DNA of 64,000 nucleotides, taken from Caldisphaera lagunensis DSM 15908. Its GTDB lineage: Archaea > Thermoproteota > Thermoprotei_A > Sulfolobales > Acidilobaceae. The first letter of the stretch is position 1. The number at the start of each line of letters is the position of its first letter. Location of the stretch: assembly GCF_000317795.1 (NCBI RefSeq), contig NC_019791.1:434001-498000 (forward strand). Direction: 5' to 3'. A program made the translations under genes and the position numbers. Shown here piece by piece: positions 37,061 through 47,419 of this stretch. Below the pieces are notes generated by a model, which saw nothing but the letters and a program-made list of their open reading frames with translations, ran no database searches and was not told the DNA's origin.

Positions 37061-38761
37061 ATGGGTAATTTATACGACAAAAACTCATTAAAAGAGATTA
37101 AAAAATCGTTGGAAAATTGGCAAAATAATGTCCTTCCACAATGGTTACAACAAGTTCCAGAAAGAGAAAAAGAGTTTACCAATTTAAGTAATATACAAAT
37201 CAAGAATCTATATACTCCATTAGATATAGAAGATTTTGACTATGATTCCAAATTAGGCTTTCCTGGTAGTTACCCATTTACAAGAGGAATCCATGCAACT
37301 ATGTATAGAGCCAGACTATGGACAATGAGAATGTTTAGTGGATTTGGAGGGCCTGAAGAAACTAATAAAAGATTAAAGTTCTTGATTGAACATGGAGAAA
37401 CAGGACTTAGCTTGGCTTTTGATTATCCTACATTAATAGGAATAGATCCAGATGACCCAATGGCCGAAGGAGAAGTGGGAATAGTAGGAGTAAGTGTGCC
37501 ATCAATTGAAGACATGAGAATAGTATTTGATGGAATAAATATGGGAGAAGTTACAACAAATATGACAATAAATCCGCCAGCACCTGTTTTATTAAGCTTT
37601 TATGTAGGAGTTGCTGAGATGCAAGGAGTTCCTTATTATAAAATAGGAGGAACAACGCAAAATGATCCTCTAAAAGAATTCATAGCTCAGAAAAGCTATG
37701 TATTTCCACCAGAACCTGCTGTTAGAGTTAGCATGGATCTAATAGAATGGAGTGTGAAGAATTTACCGAAATGGAATCCAATAAGTGTAAGCGGATATCA
37801 TATAAGAGAAGCTGGGTCTACAGCAGTTCAAGAATTAGCATTTACCATTGCAGATGGAATAGAATATGTAAGACAATTAATATCAAGAGGTCTAGATGTA
37901 GATGAGTTCGCACCTAGAATAAGTTTCTTCTGGGATTCGCATATAAACTTCTTTGAAGAAATTGCAAAGTTTAGAGCCGCAAGAAGGATGTGGGCAAAAA
38001 TTATGAAAGATTGGTTCCATGCAAAAAAGGAGAGAAGCATGTGGATGAGATTCCATACTCAAACAGCTGGAGTTTCCTTAACAGCTCAACAACCATGGAA
38101 TAATATAATAAGGACTGCAATAGAAGCTATGGCAGCCGTCTTAGGAGGAACCCAAAGCTTACATACTAATAGCTTTGATGAGCCATTTAGGGTACCTAGT
38201 GAATTTGCAGCAAAAATTGCATTAAGAACACAGCAAATAATTGCTTATGAATCTGGCATAGCTGATACAATAGATCCCTTAGCCGGTAGTTATTATGTTG
38301 AATGGCTCACTGATGAAATTGAAGAGCAAGCTTGGAAATATATTGATAAAATTGAAAAGCTTGGTGGTATGCTAGAGGCTGTTAAAAAAGGATTTCCACA
38401 AAGAGAAGTTACTGAAGCAAGCTATAATTATCAAAAGCAAGTTGATGAAAAGAAGAAATATATTGTTGGAGTAAATATATTTGAAGATAATCAAGTCGAT
38501 GAAATAAGAAATGTTCCATTATTGGAGTTCGATCAAGCAGAAATTGAAAAAAGACAAAAGGCAAGAATAAATAAAATAAAAAGTGAAAGAGATAAGGAAT
38601 TATGGGAAAGATCTTTAAATGAGTTAAGAAAGGCAGCAGAAGGGGATGTTAATCTTATGCCTTATATATTACAAGCCGCGAAAGCGAAGGCAACTCTAGG
38701 AGAAATTATGAGTACTTTAAAGGAGGTGTTTGGAGCATATGTTGAGCCCCCAATATACTAA
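37061..38761 (+). CDS. mcmA1: Methylmalonyl-CoA mutase, large (catalytic) subunit
   Basis: A protein of about 566 residues (archaeal split type) holding the TIM-barrel part of the mutase that converts methylmalonyl-CoA and succinyl-CoA into each other. Signatures: [34 protein letters not shown], and [18 protein letters not shown]; the tail is [15 protein letters not shown] chose ATG 37061 because GGGGTG at 37051-37056 is the Shine-Dalgarno. It is followed by the B12-binding subunit (22-base overlap) and MeaB. Confidence 0.95.
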   Translation: MGNLYDKNSLKEIKKSLENWQNNVLPQWLQQVPEREKEFTNLSNIQIKNLYTPLDIEDFDYDSKLGFPGSYPFTRGIHATMYRARLWTMRMFSGFGGPEETNKRLKFLIEHGETGLSLAFDYPTLIGIDPDDPMAEGEVGIVGVSVPSIEDMRIVFDGINMGEVTTNMTINPPAPVLLSFYVGVAEMQGVPYYKIGGTTQNDPLKEFIAQKSYVFPPEPAVRVSMDLIEWSVKNLPKWNPISVSGYHIREAGSTAVQELAFTIADGIEYVRQLISRGLDVDEFAPRISFFWDSHINFFEEIAKFRAARRMWAKIMKDWFHAKKERSMWMRFHTQTAGVSLTAQQPWNNIIRTAIEAMAAVLGGTQSLHTNSFDEPFRVPSEFAAKIALRTQQIIAYESGIADTIDPLAGSYYVEWLTDEIEEQAWKYIDKIEKLGGMLEAVKKGFPQREVTEASYNYQKQVDEKKKYIVGVNIFEDNQVDEIRNVPLLEFDQAEIEKRQKARINKIKSERDKELWERSLNELRKAAEGDVNLMPYILQAAKAKATLGEIMSTLKEVFGAYVEPPIY

Positions 38762-39179
38762 AACAGAACAATTTAAGGTATTAGTTGCAAAGCTAGGAAT
38801 AGATGGACATGACAGAGGAGCTAAAGTAATAGCTAGAGCTCTAAAAGATGCTGGATTTGAAGTTATATATACAGGAATTAGACAAACTCCTCAGCAAATT
38901 GTTTCTTCTGCATTGCAAGAAGATGTAGATGTAATAGGAATAAGCATTTTGAGCGGGGCCCATATACATCATATGAAGATGCTCATGGAAGAATTAAAAA
39001 ATGCTGGAGCTAGTGATATACCTGTGGTTATTGGGGGTACAATACCAATAATTGATGTAGATGAATTAAAGAAAATAGGAGTTAGAGAGGTTTTCTTGCC
39101 TGGTGAAAGCTTGAGGAAAATTGTTGAAATAATTAGAAAACTAGCAGAAGAAAAAAGGAAATTAGAATTAAGAGGTTGA
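38739..39179 (+). CDS. mcmA2: Methylmalonyl-CoA mutase, small (cobalamin-binding) subunit
   Basis: A protein of about 146 residues with the base-off cobalamin motif D22-x-H24-xx-G27 (GIDGHDRG), then [15 protein letters not shown] and [15 protein letters not shown] of the Rossmann B12 domain. ATG 38739 sits 10 bases after GGAGGTG; TTG 38730 would leave only one base. It completes the split mutase and its stop overlaps the MeaB start. Confidence 0.95.
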   Translation: MLSPQYTKTEQFKVLVAKLGIDGHDRGAKVIARALKDAGFEVIYTGIRQTPQQIVSSALQEDVDVIGISILSGAHIHHMKMLMEELKNAGASDIPVVIGGTIPIIDVDELKKIGVREVFLPGESLRKIVEIIRKLAEEKRKLELRG

Positions 39180-40171
39180 ACTGTTTGTCAATTACAGAAA
39201 CTATGCTTGATGATCTGTTAAATAAAGCCTCTAATGGCAATATGAGGGCTATAGGAAGAATTTTGAGTTACCTAGAAAATCCATATACTATGCCTGAGGA
39301 TCTCCTAGAAAAACTTGCAAAGAGGTCTGGAAAAGCGCAAATAATAGGTATAACAGGCATACCTGGATCTGGGAAAAGTACATTAATTTCAAAGCTTATA
39401 ACTTCGTTAAGAAAAAAAGGGTATAAAGTAGCTATAATAGCAATAGATCCTAGCAGCCCAATAAGTGGGGGTGCTCTTCTTGGAGATAGATTAAGAATGC
39501 AAGAACATGCAACAGATCCTGGAGTTTTCATTAGAAGCGTATCATCAAAAGGACTTAAGGGAGGGCTTAGCCTGGCTGCATTAGCCATGATAGAAGCATT
39601 TGATGCATTAGGCTATGAAAAAATTATCATAGAAACTGTTGGAGTTGGTCAATCAGAAGTTGATATAATGAGTGCAGCCGATACAATAGTTGTTGTAACA
39701 ATGCCTGGGGCTGGAGATGATATACAGGCATTAAAAGCTGGTGTAATGGAAATAGGGGATATTTACGTATTAAATAAGATGGATAAAGAAGAGGCTAACA
39801 AAACTTATGAATACCTCTCATTTGCTTTGGAGAAAGGCGATTTAGGAGGCAATGATTCTAATTGGCAGCCTAGATTAATTAAAACTAGTGCAATTATGGG
39901 TAAAGGTATTGAAGAATTAGTTCAAGCTATAGAAGATCATTTTAGTTTTATAAAGGAATCCAATAAATTACAAGAAAAACTCGTTTCAAGAAGGATGTTA
40001 ATGATAAATTTATTGGCAGAACAATTTTTATCTGAAGGGTTGAAACTTGCTTCAAAAGAGCTATATGATGAGCTTAAATCATCTGCCATAAATGCTAACA
40101 ATATATTTAATACTTCTCTAAAGCTTGCTAAAAAAGCTGTAGATTTTTTACCGCAAAATAAAAAAGATTAA
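39176..40171 (+). CDS. meaB: MeaB/ArgK-type GTPase (methylmalonyl-CoA mutase chaperone)
   Basis: A 331-residue G3E-family GTPase with P-loop GIPGSGKST (61-69), [33 protein letters not shown] and [11 protein letters not shown]. The family protects and reactivates the B12-dependent mutase. It follows the two mutase subunits directly and overlaps the second by 4 bases, so they are one operon. TTG start. Confidence 0.95.
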   Translation: MNCLSITETMLDDLLNKASNGNMRAIGRILSYLENPYTMPEDLLEKLAKRSGKAQIIGITGIPGSGKSTLISKLITSLRKKGYKVAIIAIDPSSPISGGALLGDRLRMQEHATDPGVFIRSVSSKGLKGGLSLAALAMIEAFDALGYEKIIIETVGVGQSEVDIMSAADTIVVVTMPGAGDDIQALKAGVMEIGDIYVLNKMDKEEANKTYEYLSFALEKGDLGGNDSNWQPRLIKTSAIMGKGIEELVQAIEDHFSFIKESNKLQEKLVSRRMLMINLLAEQFLSEGLKLASKELYDELKSSAINANNIFNTSLKLAKKAVDFLPQNKKD

Positions 40172-40234
40172 ATTTAAAGAATTTTATAAAAATTAAGCTA
40201 TACTTATTAAGGGTTCTATTTAGTCTATTATAAG

Positions 40235-40504
40235 GTGAAAAAATTGAGCGAGCAGAAAAAGGAAAAGAATACTTCGCAAGATGCTCAAATAATAGAAGAA
40301 CTTGGATATCCAGCAGAAGTAATACAACTAATAGGGAGAACTGGGGTTGCAGGAGAGGTTACACAGGTTAGAGTAAGAATTCTAGAAGGTAAAGATAAAG
40401 GGAGAATAATTACTAGAAACGTTATGGGCGCTGTAAGAGTTGGAGATATAATAATTCTGAGAGAAACTGAGAGAGAAGCAAGAAAACTAACAAGGAAGAG
40501 GTAA
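40235..40504 (+). CDS. rps28e: Small-subunit ribosomal protein eS28
   Basis: An 86-89-residue OB-fold protein with [20 protein letters not shown] and [20 protein letters not shown], the eS28 pattern. The N-terminal [12 protein letters not shown] extension is longer than in many archaea. GGTGA sits before TTG 40244, which may be the true start; GTG 40235 would overlap that motif. Confidence 0.95.
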   Translation: MKKLSEQKKEKNTSQDAQIIEELGYPAEVIQLIGRTGVAGEVTQVRVRILEGKDKGRIITRNVMGAVRVGDIIILRETEREARKLTRKR

Positions 40505-40513
40505 ACCTAAGTA

Positions 40514-40957
40514 ATGGATCTTTATCTTTTATATTTCATAATAGTATCTATTCTAGTATCTTTATTAACTACTTATTTACTTAATATGTATTTTATTAAA
40601 AAAATTGAAAATAAATTTTTATTAATACCTAGAAAAATGAAAATTAAGAAACCTAGAAGGAGATATTTAATATTCGAAATAGCCTCAATAAAAGATATTG
40701 ATCCAGGATTATTAGAGAATTCCATAAAAGAAGAATTTAAGAATTTATTTGGCATTACAAGTCTAGCTGATTCATATCTTAAGTTGATATATTTTGATAA
40801 CAAAACAAAAAGAGGAATTTTAAGAATTAAACACATTTATCTTAGTCATTTAATTACTGCTATTGCTTTAATAAGAAAAATTGATAATGATGAATTATTG
40901 ATAATACCTATAAGGACTAGTGGAACAATAAATAAGGCAAAGAAGCTGCTCTCTTAA
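40514..40957 (+). CDS. rnp2: RNase P protein component 2 (Pop5), with N-terminal hydrophobic segment
   Basis: A 147-residue protein. Residues from about 42 onward match Pop5: RRRYLIFEIASIKDIDPGLL, FGITSLADSYLKLIYF, RGILRIKHIYLSHLITAIAL and the closing RTSGTINKAKK. Pop5 pairs with Rpp30 in archaeal RNase P, which matures tRNA 5' ends. Residues 1-28 (YLLYFIIVSILVSLLTTYLL) look like a membrane helix, which is unusual. An internal ATG 40637 would give a conventional Pop5 but has only a weak ribosome site. It follows eS28 with a 9-base gap. Confidence 0.8.
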   Translation: MDLYLLYFIIVSILVSLLTTYLLNMYFIKKIENKFLLIPRKMKIKKPRRRYLIFEIASIKDIDPGLLENSIKEEFKNLFGITSLADSYLKLIYFDNKTKRGILRIKHIYLSHLITAIALIRKIDNDELLIIPIRTSGTINKAKKLLS

Positions 40958-42183
40958 CCTTTTCCGGATGCAGCAACTATTTTTATAACATCATTTTCAT
41001 TTAGCAAATAATTTGCCCCTATTCTTTGCTTGTTTTTTGCATTTATTGCATATAAAAAAGTATTAGCTAAATCTGTATGAATTTTCCCTGCTAAGTCCTT
41101 TGCGGTAGAACCTTTAGGTATTAGTATTACATCAGGCAAAACCCTATTTTTCTTATCTGTAAATTTATTTATATCTTCAACTGGATATACCGGAATTAGT
41201 TTTAATGAATTAAATAATGCTTCATTAATTGATTGAACAACACCTGTTCCTTTGAATTTATCCATAATATTATTTTTTATTAATTCTAAAATACCTTTTG
41301 TTTTACTATCAATTTCCCCAGCTTTTATTTTAAAATCATAATCTCCTGGTATATAGTCAATTGCATTCTTTTTCCCTAGTTTTCTTAAAAATAATTCAGC
41401 AGCAGCACTTGCTGGTACAACAGGGTATTCTTTAAAATAATTTCTGATTTTTTCTAAGTTTTTTTCACTTTCTGGTATATCTATTTTATTAGCAACTATT
41501 ACCATTGGTTTAGTTAGCCTTCTGATTTCTTTTAACAAATTTTTCAGGTCTTCTTTGCTTATTTTAAACAATTCATTATATGATATCTTTAGATTATTCA
41601 AAGCCATTTCAACCTGTTCTTTATTTATACCAAACCCAGATAATCTTTGCGAAAAAGATTCTAATGGATCTTTTATTGCTCCAATTGAATATTGTTTTAA
41701 AAACTTATCCCAATCCTTTTCTACAGATTGATAAATCCATTCATCAATTTCAGTTATAACAAATTTTATTTCTTCAATAGGATCATAGGTTCCAGGGCTT
41801 GATACAACTCCTTCAGGACTTGTTGAACCGCTTGCATCAACTATTAATAAAAATACATCAGCCCTTCTTAAGTCATCTAAAAATTTGTTTCCTAAGCCTC
41901 TTCCTTGATGAGCTCCCGGTACTAAACCTGCAACATCCATAAGCTTAACTGGAATAAATCTTTCGCCATTTCTACACACGCTATTTGCAGCATTGCATGA
42001 AGGCAATCCTAGTTCTACATGAACGCATTTCTTCCTTGCATATCCTATACCAACATTAGGTTCTATAGTGACAAAAGGTCTATTTTCTATTGGTACATCT
42101 ATTTCAGTTGCAGCACTAAAGAATGTTGATTTACCAACATTAGTTTTACCAACTACTCCAATTAAAGCATTTGTTGGTTCCAT
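40954..42183 (-). CDS. YchF/Obg-related GTPase with TGS domain
   Basis: A 409-residue GTPase: P-loop GVVGKTNVGKSTFF, switch ENRPFVTIEPNVGIGYA, G3 DVAGLVPGAHQGRGLGNKFL, G4 VANKIDIPE and G5-like VPASAAAE, ending in a TGS domain (KIHTDLANTFLYAI). This is the archaeal branch of the YchF/Ola1-type GTPases, which bind ribosomes. It converges on the Pop5 gene and overlaps its end by four bases. Confidence 0.92.
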   Translation of the reverse strand: MEPTNALIGVVGKTNVGKSTFFSAATEIDVPIENRPFVTIEPNVGIGYARKKCVHVELGLPSCNAANSVCRNGERFIPVKLMDVAGLVPGAHQGRGLGNKFLDDLRRADVFLLIVDASGSTSPEGVVSSPGTYDPIEEIKFVITEIDEWIYQSVEKDWDKFLKQYSIGAIKDPLESFSQRLSGFGINKEQVEMALNNLKISYNELFKISKEDLKNLLKEIRRLTKPMVIVANKIDIPESEKNLEKIRNYFKEYPVVPASAAAELFLRKLGKKNAIDYIPGDYDFKIKAGEIDSKTKGILELIKNNIMDKFKGTGVVQSINEALFNSLKLIPVYPVEDINKFTDKKNRVLPDVILIPKGSTAKDLAGKIHTDLANTFLYAINAKNKQRIGANYLLNENDVIKIVAASGKG

Positions 42184-42215
42184 TTTCCATCATATCTGTT
42201 AATATCTTAACTTAG

Positions 42216-42782
42216 TTATATCTCTTTTATTTTGTTTGTTCTTTGCATTATTGAATCTAAATTTTGCGCTTTTCCTTCTTTGCATATTGTATATGAGAGA
42301 GATCCATCGTTTAATAAAATCCTTACAGAAACATTACCATCTTTAAACATCACTTCTTTTTCCATCACTTCTGGTTGATACCCATATAGCTTTAATGAAT
42401 TCACTATAGATTCAAAGCTTATATTATCTTTTTTCTCTTGATTGCTATTAAGAGATTCTGATAAGTTTTTGGCAAATTCTGAAACTTCTTGGCAATTATT
42501 TTTATATTCATTATATAACCTTTCTAATATGGATTTTAACAAGTCTTCTACATGAATTGATTTAACATATGAAACTAAATCATTCCAGTCCTCGCTTTTT
42601 AAATAATCAATTATTTTTAATGGATTTCCTCCATAAATGCTAAATTTATACTTAGCCTCAGCATAACCTAACCTTTTTTTAATATCTTCAACTACATTTG
42701 ATGATATTTTTCCAGAATATTCAGAAACTACAATGTTTACAATATTTCTCATAAAATCTTTGTTGGGCTTACAATTATTCAA
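42216..42782 (-). CDS. Hypothetical helical protein
   Basis: A 188-residue protein, helical with a Lys/Glu/Asn-rich middle and a C-terminal beta segment (GNVSVRILLNDGSLSYTICKEGK). No metal or catalytic motif. Its ATG overlaps the stop of the TRAM gene by 4 bases, so the two are translationally coupled, and it lies 32 bases upstream of the GTPase. Family not recognised. Confidence 0.65.
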   Translation of the reverse strand: MNNCKPNKDFMRNIVNIVVSEYSGKISSNVVEDIKKRLGYAEAKYKFSIYGGNPLKIIDYLKSEDWNDLVSYVKSIHVEDLLKSILERLYNEYKNNCQEVSEFAKNLSESLNSNQEKKDNISFESIVNSLKLYGYQPEVMEKEVMFKDGNVSVRILLNDGSLSYTICKEGKAQNLDSIMQRTNKIKEI

Positions 42783-43090
42783 CTATTTCTCTCCTCCACT
42801 TTTTCAACGGTACCAACTATTGTATTACCTTTTATTGTTTCTATCCTAACGTTGACCCTATCTCCAGGAAATACCTCTCCTTTTACAAATACCTTGTAAT
42901 TTTTATAAGATGCAAGACCTCTACCATTTTCATCCATATTACCTATAACTACCTTTATTAAATCTCCTTGGTTTAATACTTCCCTATTATCATTGTTTCT
43001 ATATGTTGGATAAGAGCTAAGTCTATAAAAATCTGTTCTGTAGAGATCTTCTTTTTCTGATTGCTTACGTCTCCTGTTCACTATATACAC
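42779..43090 (-). CDS. TRAM-domain protein
   Basis: A 103-residue protein: a basic N-terminal tail (about 1-40) then one TRAM/OB domain (GDLIKVVIGNMDENGRGLAS, NYKVFVKGEVFPGDRVNVRI, VGTVEKVEERN). TRAM domains bind RNA, and small single-TRAM proteins in archaea act as RNA chaperones. It is first in a likely three-gene unit with the next gene and the GTPase. Confidence 0.85.
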   Translation of the reverse strand: MYIVNRRRKQSEKEDLYRTDFYRLSSYPTYRNNDNREVLNQGDLIKVVIGNMDENGRGLASYKNYKVFVKGEVFPGDRVNVRIETIKGNTIVGTVEKVEERNS

Positions 43091-43295
43091 CCATAGATTT
43101 CCATTTATAACCGTTAATTCTATTGCTTATATTCTTTTTTACTAATAATGACTTATGAATACACCATTAATGAGGCTATTAACGTATTTATTTTTAATTT
43201 TTTATTAAATTTATAATTTATGGATATCTTATTAACAAACGTTGCAAAAAGAATTTAATTTACTTTTATTTGCTTTTTAATTTTGGTGAAAATGG

Positions 43296-44429
43296 TTGAA
43301 ACTATTTGAATTCGAAGCAAAAGAAATAATAAAAAATTATGGGTTTGAAATCCCGCAAAGTGTATTAATTAAAAAGGGAGATGATATAGAAAAAAAGATA
43401 AGAGAATCAAAAATGGAACCACCATTTGCTGTTAAGGCCCAGGTTTTAGTTGCTGGAAGAGGAAAATCAGGTGGGATAAAAATAGTTAAAACTGTAGAAG
43501 ATGCTGTAAAAACAGCTCAAACATTATTTGAAACTTCAATTAAGGGCATAAAGCCTTCTTACATTTTAATTGAAAAAGCTATTCCACATGATAAAGAATT
43601 ATATGTTGGAATAGTAATTGATAGATCTCTAAGAAAGCCAGTTGTTTTAGCTTCTAAGTTCGGAGGAGTAGATATAGAAGAAATAGCAAGAAATAATCCA
43701 GAAAGTATAATTAGGTACCCAATTGATACATTTATAGGATTAAGAAATTATGAGGCAAGAATTATTGGTAAAAGCATTGGTGTTAGTGGAAAAGCCTTAG
43801 GAAGCTTTGAAAAATTCTTAACAACACTATACAAAGCATTTATTGAATATGATGCAGAACTAGCAGAAAGTAATCCGTTAGCGTATTTAGAAGATAAGGT
43901 TATACCATTAGACCTTAGAATAACAATCGATGATAATTCATTATATAGACATGAGAACTATGCAGCAAAGGAAGAAGAAAGGCTTGGTGAAAATACTGAA
44001 TATGAAATAAAAGCTCACGAATTAGATCTAGCCTTCGTTGAGCTTGATGGAGACATTGGAGTATTAGGAAATGGGGCTGGACTAACTATGACAACTATGG
44101 ATTTAATTTATGAATATGGAGGAAAACCTGCAAACTTCTTAGATATGGGAGGAGGAGCAGAAGCTGAGCATGTAAAGACTTGTGTTAAATTCTTATTGGA
44201 TTATCCGAAGGCAAAGAAAATCTTCATAAATATGTTTGGAGGAATAACAAGAGCTGATGAAGTAGCTAAAGGAGTAGTCATGGCATTAAATGAATCATCA
44301 GTTAAGAAACCTATAGTAATAAGATTAACTGGAACAAATGAAGAACAAGGAAAAGAAATATTAAAACAGGCTGGGATAGAAGCATATAATGATCCTATAG
44401 AAGCAGTTAAATCTGTAGTTGGTAAATAA
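43296..44429 (+). CDS. sucC: Succinyl-CoA synthetase subunit beta
   Basis: A 377-residue ATP-grasp subunit: KLFEFEAKEIIKNYGFEIPQ at the start, KAQVLVAGRGKSGGIKIVKT, NGAGLTMTTMDLI, and GGITRADEVAKGVVMAL. It forms CoA thioesters of succinate with NTP. It starts at TTG 43296; GGTGA lies upstream. It is followed by sucD after 11 bases and links to methylmalonyl-CoA mutase through succinyl-CoA. Confidence 0.95.
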   Translation: MKLFEFEAKEIIKNYGFEIPQSVLIKKGDDIEKKIRESKMEPPFAVKAQVLVAGRGKSGGIKIVKTVEDAVKTAQTLFETSIKGIKPSYILIEKAIPHDKELYVGIVIDRSLRKPVVLASKFGGVDIEEIARNNPESIIRYPIDTFIGLRNYEARIIGKSIGVSGKALGSFEKFLTTLYKAFIEYDAELAESNPLAYLEDKVIPLDLRITIDDNSLYRHENYAAKEEERLGENTEYEIKAHELDLAFVELDGDIGVLGNGAGLTMTTMDLIYEYGGKPANFLDMGGGAEAEHVKTCVKFLLDYPKAKKIFINMFGGITRADEVAKGVVMALNESSVKKPIVIRLTGTNEEQGKEILKQAGIEAYNDPIEAVKSVVGK

Positions 44430-44440
44430 GGTGATACAAG

Positions 44441-45322
44441 ATGGGTATATTAGTAGATAAAAATACGAGAGTCATCGTACAAGGTATTACTGGAAATGAA
44501 GGTTCTTTCCATACAAAGTTAATGCTAGACTATGGAACTAAGGTAGTTGCTGGAGTAACACCGGGTAAAGGAGGTATGAAAGTTCATGGCGTTCCCGTTT
44601 ACGATACAGTTTCTGAAGCAGTTAAAGAACACCCAGATGCAAATACCTCAATAATTTTTGTACCTGCAAAATTTGCTGCAGATGCAGTTTATGAATCTGT
44701 TGATGCAGGATTAAAATTAGTTGTTGTTATTACAGAACATATTCCTGTGCATGATTCGCTTGAATTCATAAATTATGCCAAATCTAAGGGAGTAAATGTA
44801 ATAGGTCCTAATTGCCCGGGAGCTATTACACCAGGGGAATCTAAAGTTGGTATAATGCCTGCTCACGTATTTATGCCCGGCCCAGTTGGTATCGCATCTA
44901 GAAGTGGAACATTAACCTATGAAGTCAGCTATGCATTATCAAGGGCAGGTATAGGTCAATCAACAGTTATAGGTATTGGAGGAGATCCTGTAATAGGCTT
45001 AACATTTACAGAAGTTATGGAATATTACGAAAAAGATAAACAAACAAAGGCATTAATAATAGTTGGAGAAATTGGAGGAGATGCAGAAGAAAGGGCTGCA
45101 AAAATGGTAGAAGAAAAAAGATTTACAAAGCCTGTTGTTGCTTTCATAGCTGGAAGAACAGCACCTGAAGGAAAAAGGATGGGTCATGCAGGTGCAATAA
45201 TAATGCTAGGTTCAGGTACATACAAGGATAAAGTGGAAAAACTGGAAAGTGTTGGAATAAAGGTTGCAAAAACACCATTTGAATTACCTAAGCTAATAAA
45301 CGATGCCTTAAAAGGAAAATGA
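44441..45322 (+). CDS. sucD: Succinyl-CoA synthetase subunit alpha
   Basis: A 293-residue Rossmann subunit with [44 protein letters not shown] and the phospho-histidine loop in [10 protein letters not shown]. Length is normal for the family. It lies 11 bases after sucC with AAGGTGA as ribosome site, so the heterodimer is encoded by one operon. Confidence 0.96.
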   Translation: MGILVDKNTRVIVQGITGNEGSFHTKLMLDYGTKVVAGVTPGKGGMKVHGVPVYDTVSEAVKEHPDANTSIIFVPAKFAADAVYESVDAGLKLVVVITEHIPVHDSLEFINYAKSKGVNVIGPNCPGAITPGESKVGIMPAHVFMPGPVGIASRSGTLTYEVSYALSRAGIGQSTVIGIGGDPVIGLTFTEVMEYYEKDKQTKALIIVGEIGGDAEERAAKMVEEKRFTKPVVAFIAGRTAPEGKRMGHAGAIIMLGSGTYKDKVEKLESVGIKVAKTPFELPKLINDALKGK

Positions 45323-45329
45323 TTTTTAT

Positions 45330-46928
45330 TTAAATCCCACTTCTTCTTTTCTTAGATTGTGCTTCTTCACTTGTTCTACTTGCAACTATTTCATATAAAA
45401 TTGATTTCTTACCTGGCATTGGCCTTAAAAGTCTTCCTAGCCTTTGTACAAATTGCCTTCTAGATCCAGTTCCAGATACAAATATACCAACGTTAACATC
45501 AGGTATATCTAACCCCTCATCTCCAACAGTTGTTATAACAAGTATACCTGATGGAGAATTTTTAAAGTTGTATAAGGTTTCTAGTCTTTTTTTCTCTTCA
45601 ATCCCGCCATGAATTAAGTATGCATTTAATCTATTAGCAAGCTCTTCAGCTTGATCTCTGTATTGTGTAAATATTATTATCTTAGATCCTTTGCTTAATT
45701 CATTCTTTGCTATTTCTACAACCTTTTCTATTTTTGAATTGCTTTTTTGAATAATTTGTTGCATCTGTGATCTTATCCTTAATGCTTTTATAGCATTAAT
45801 TTCCCCCTTCTTTGCTGCATCTAATACTTCATTAAAACTTCTTCCTTTACTAAAATTTAAATAGATGTTCTTAAGTTCGTCATATCTTTTCATATCTTCA
45901 TTACTAAGCTCAACCCTAATTCTTCTTATTATAAATGGTGCTAGATATCCCTCTTTAGATAAATCGCTTGGTGATTTTTGATATATTATACCTCCAATTA
46001 ATGGAAAGATTTCCTCATGTTTACCATCTTCTCTTACAGCAGTAGCAGAAAGACCCATCCTAAATGGAGAAGGCATTTTGGTTGCTATTAATTTAAATTT
46101 CTCTGCTGGCAAATGATGAGCTTCATCGAATATCAACAACCCAAACTTCTTTGCAAATAATTCTATATTTCTAAAAGCGCTTTGATATGTTGTTATTGTT
46201 ATAGGAAGCATATTTTTTTCATCGCCATAAAAAGATCCTATCATGCCTCCCGCATCAGTGAATTTTTTTATAGAATCCTCCCATTGCTTTATATGTTCTT
46301 TAGTATAAACAACGACTAAGGTGTTTACACTTAACTTAGACATCGCATTTATAGCGATAACAGTTTTTCCAGAACCTGTCGGTAATACTATTACTCCTCT
46401 ATATTTATTATTTTCCCATGATCTTATAGCATCGATCTGATAATCTCTTAGTTCTCCATTAAATTTAATTTGCCTAGGTAGTTTATTATTAAGTATATCC
46501 GTTTTATCTTCAACCATAAGCCCCTTAGATATTAAATAATTTTTTAGATCATAATATAAATAAGGTTCGAATCGATAAAATTTATGCACGTTATCATACT
46601 TACCTTTAATTTGAAAATCTTCTAAATAGGGTTTTAAGAAAATCTTTGATTTTAAAATGATGAATTTTTTATCATATTCTATAGTTACTCCAATTTGATT
46701 CTTAAAATAGTTTTCAATATTAATTAAATCTTCTTTAACAATAACATCTTCTAGTTCTTTCAATTTTTCTATTATATCAATTGGACTATATTTATTATTT
46801 TTAATTTTTTCTTCATTTAATTCAAATATAGAAATACCTTGATTCCTAGAAATAAAATCTGAAAAGTTCAATAGTTCTTTATATAATTCTTTATTTAACC
46901 ATGACTTAATTCTAAATCTCATTGGCAT
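45330..46928 (-). CDS. Superfamily 2 DNA helicase (XPB-like)
   Basis: A 532-residue helicase with motifs I (PTGSGKT, 183-189), Ia, II (DEAHH), III (LSATAVRED) and VI (QRLGRLLRP). An RED-like element and an N-terminal damage-recognition-like region (1-150) fit archaeal XPB, a DNA repair/transcription helicase; archaeal XPB normally works with Bax1, which I do not see next to it. Its start overlaps the preceding gene by one base (TAATG), which suggests coupling. Confidence 0.82.
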   Translation of the reverse strand: MPMRFRIKSWLNKELYKELLNFSDFISRNQGISIFELNEEKIKNNKYSPIDIIEKLKELEDVIVKEDLINIENYFKNQIGVTIEYDKKFIILKSKIFLKPYLEDFQIKGKYDNVHKFYRFEPYLYYDLKNYLISKGLMVEDKTDILNNKLPRQIKFNGELRDYQIDAIRSWENNKYRGVIVLPTGSGKTVIAINAMSKLSVNTLVVVYTKEHIKQWEDSIKKFTDAGGMIGSFYGDEKNMLPITITTYQSAFRNIELFAKKFGLLIFDEAHHLPAEKFKLIATKMPSPFRMGLSATAVREDGKHEEIFPLIGGIIYQKSPSDLSKEGYLAPFIIRRIRVELSNEDMKRYDELKNIYLNFSKGRSFNEVLDAAKKGEINAIKALRIRSQMQQIIQKSNSKIEKVVEIAKNELSKGSKIIIFTQYRDQAEELANRLNAYLIHGGIEEKKRLETLYNFKNSPSGILVITTVGDEGLDIPDVNVGIFVSGTGSRRQFVQRLGRLLRPMPGKKSILYEIVASRTSEEAQSKKRRSGI

Positions 46929-47374
46929 TATTCGTTATCACCATTTTCTGAATAATCTGTGAATCTATACGAAAGGATTTGTTTAGAATTTATCTTTGCT
47001 TTTTCCATTATTTTTGTAATTCTTATTAATGGTAAAGATGGAATAATTAATTTAATACAATTTCCCTTTATTATAACTTTATATACCTCAGGTTCATCAG
47101 CCAATTTTAATAAAAAATCTTTTTCATTTTCATTACATGATTCAATAATAGCATACATTATATGCAAACATTCAATGTCATTAAATAACTTTAAATAAAA
47201 TGAAAATTTATCATCATAAATCAAAACATCAACGTAATCATATTCTCTATTTTGGGACACACTATATACTTCTTGAAGTTCCTCACTATTTCCAAGGAAT
47301 TCTTCTATGCAGGGCCCAGCTCTAGGCGTGGGTTCGAAATCATTTAAATTCTCTTCACTTAAAACCCTCTTCAT
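46928..47374 (-). CDS. Hypothetical acidic protein coupled to the helicase
   Basis: A protein of about 148 residues (start at ATG 47374; a start at 47410 adds 12 residues). Beta segments (YVDVLIYDDKFSFYLKLF; VYKVIIKGNCIKLIIPS) and an acidic helical tail. It looks like a mixed alpha/beta domain without a catalytic motif. The start of XPB is embedded in its stop codon, so it probably acts with the helicase. I do not recognise it; it is not Bax1-like in length. Confidence 0.6.
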   Translation of the reverse strand: MKRVLSEENLNDFEPTPRAGPCIEEFLGNSEELQEVYSVSQNREYDYVDVLIYDDKFSFYLKLFNDIECLHIMYAIIESCNENEKDFLLKLADEPEVYKVIIKGNCIKLIIPSLPLIRITKIMEKAKINSKQILSYRFTDYSENGDNE

Positions 47375-47419
47375 TGCTAGGCCCCAATAACATATTATAA
47401 ATAAACCCAATAAACCTTT

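Noticed and set aside
36885-37088. N-terminal extension of the BtuF-like gene up to 37088
   Set aside because: The extension is AT-rich, unlike the family, overlaps the start of the mutase gene, and a GGTG plus GTG at 36884 gives a better start.
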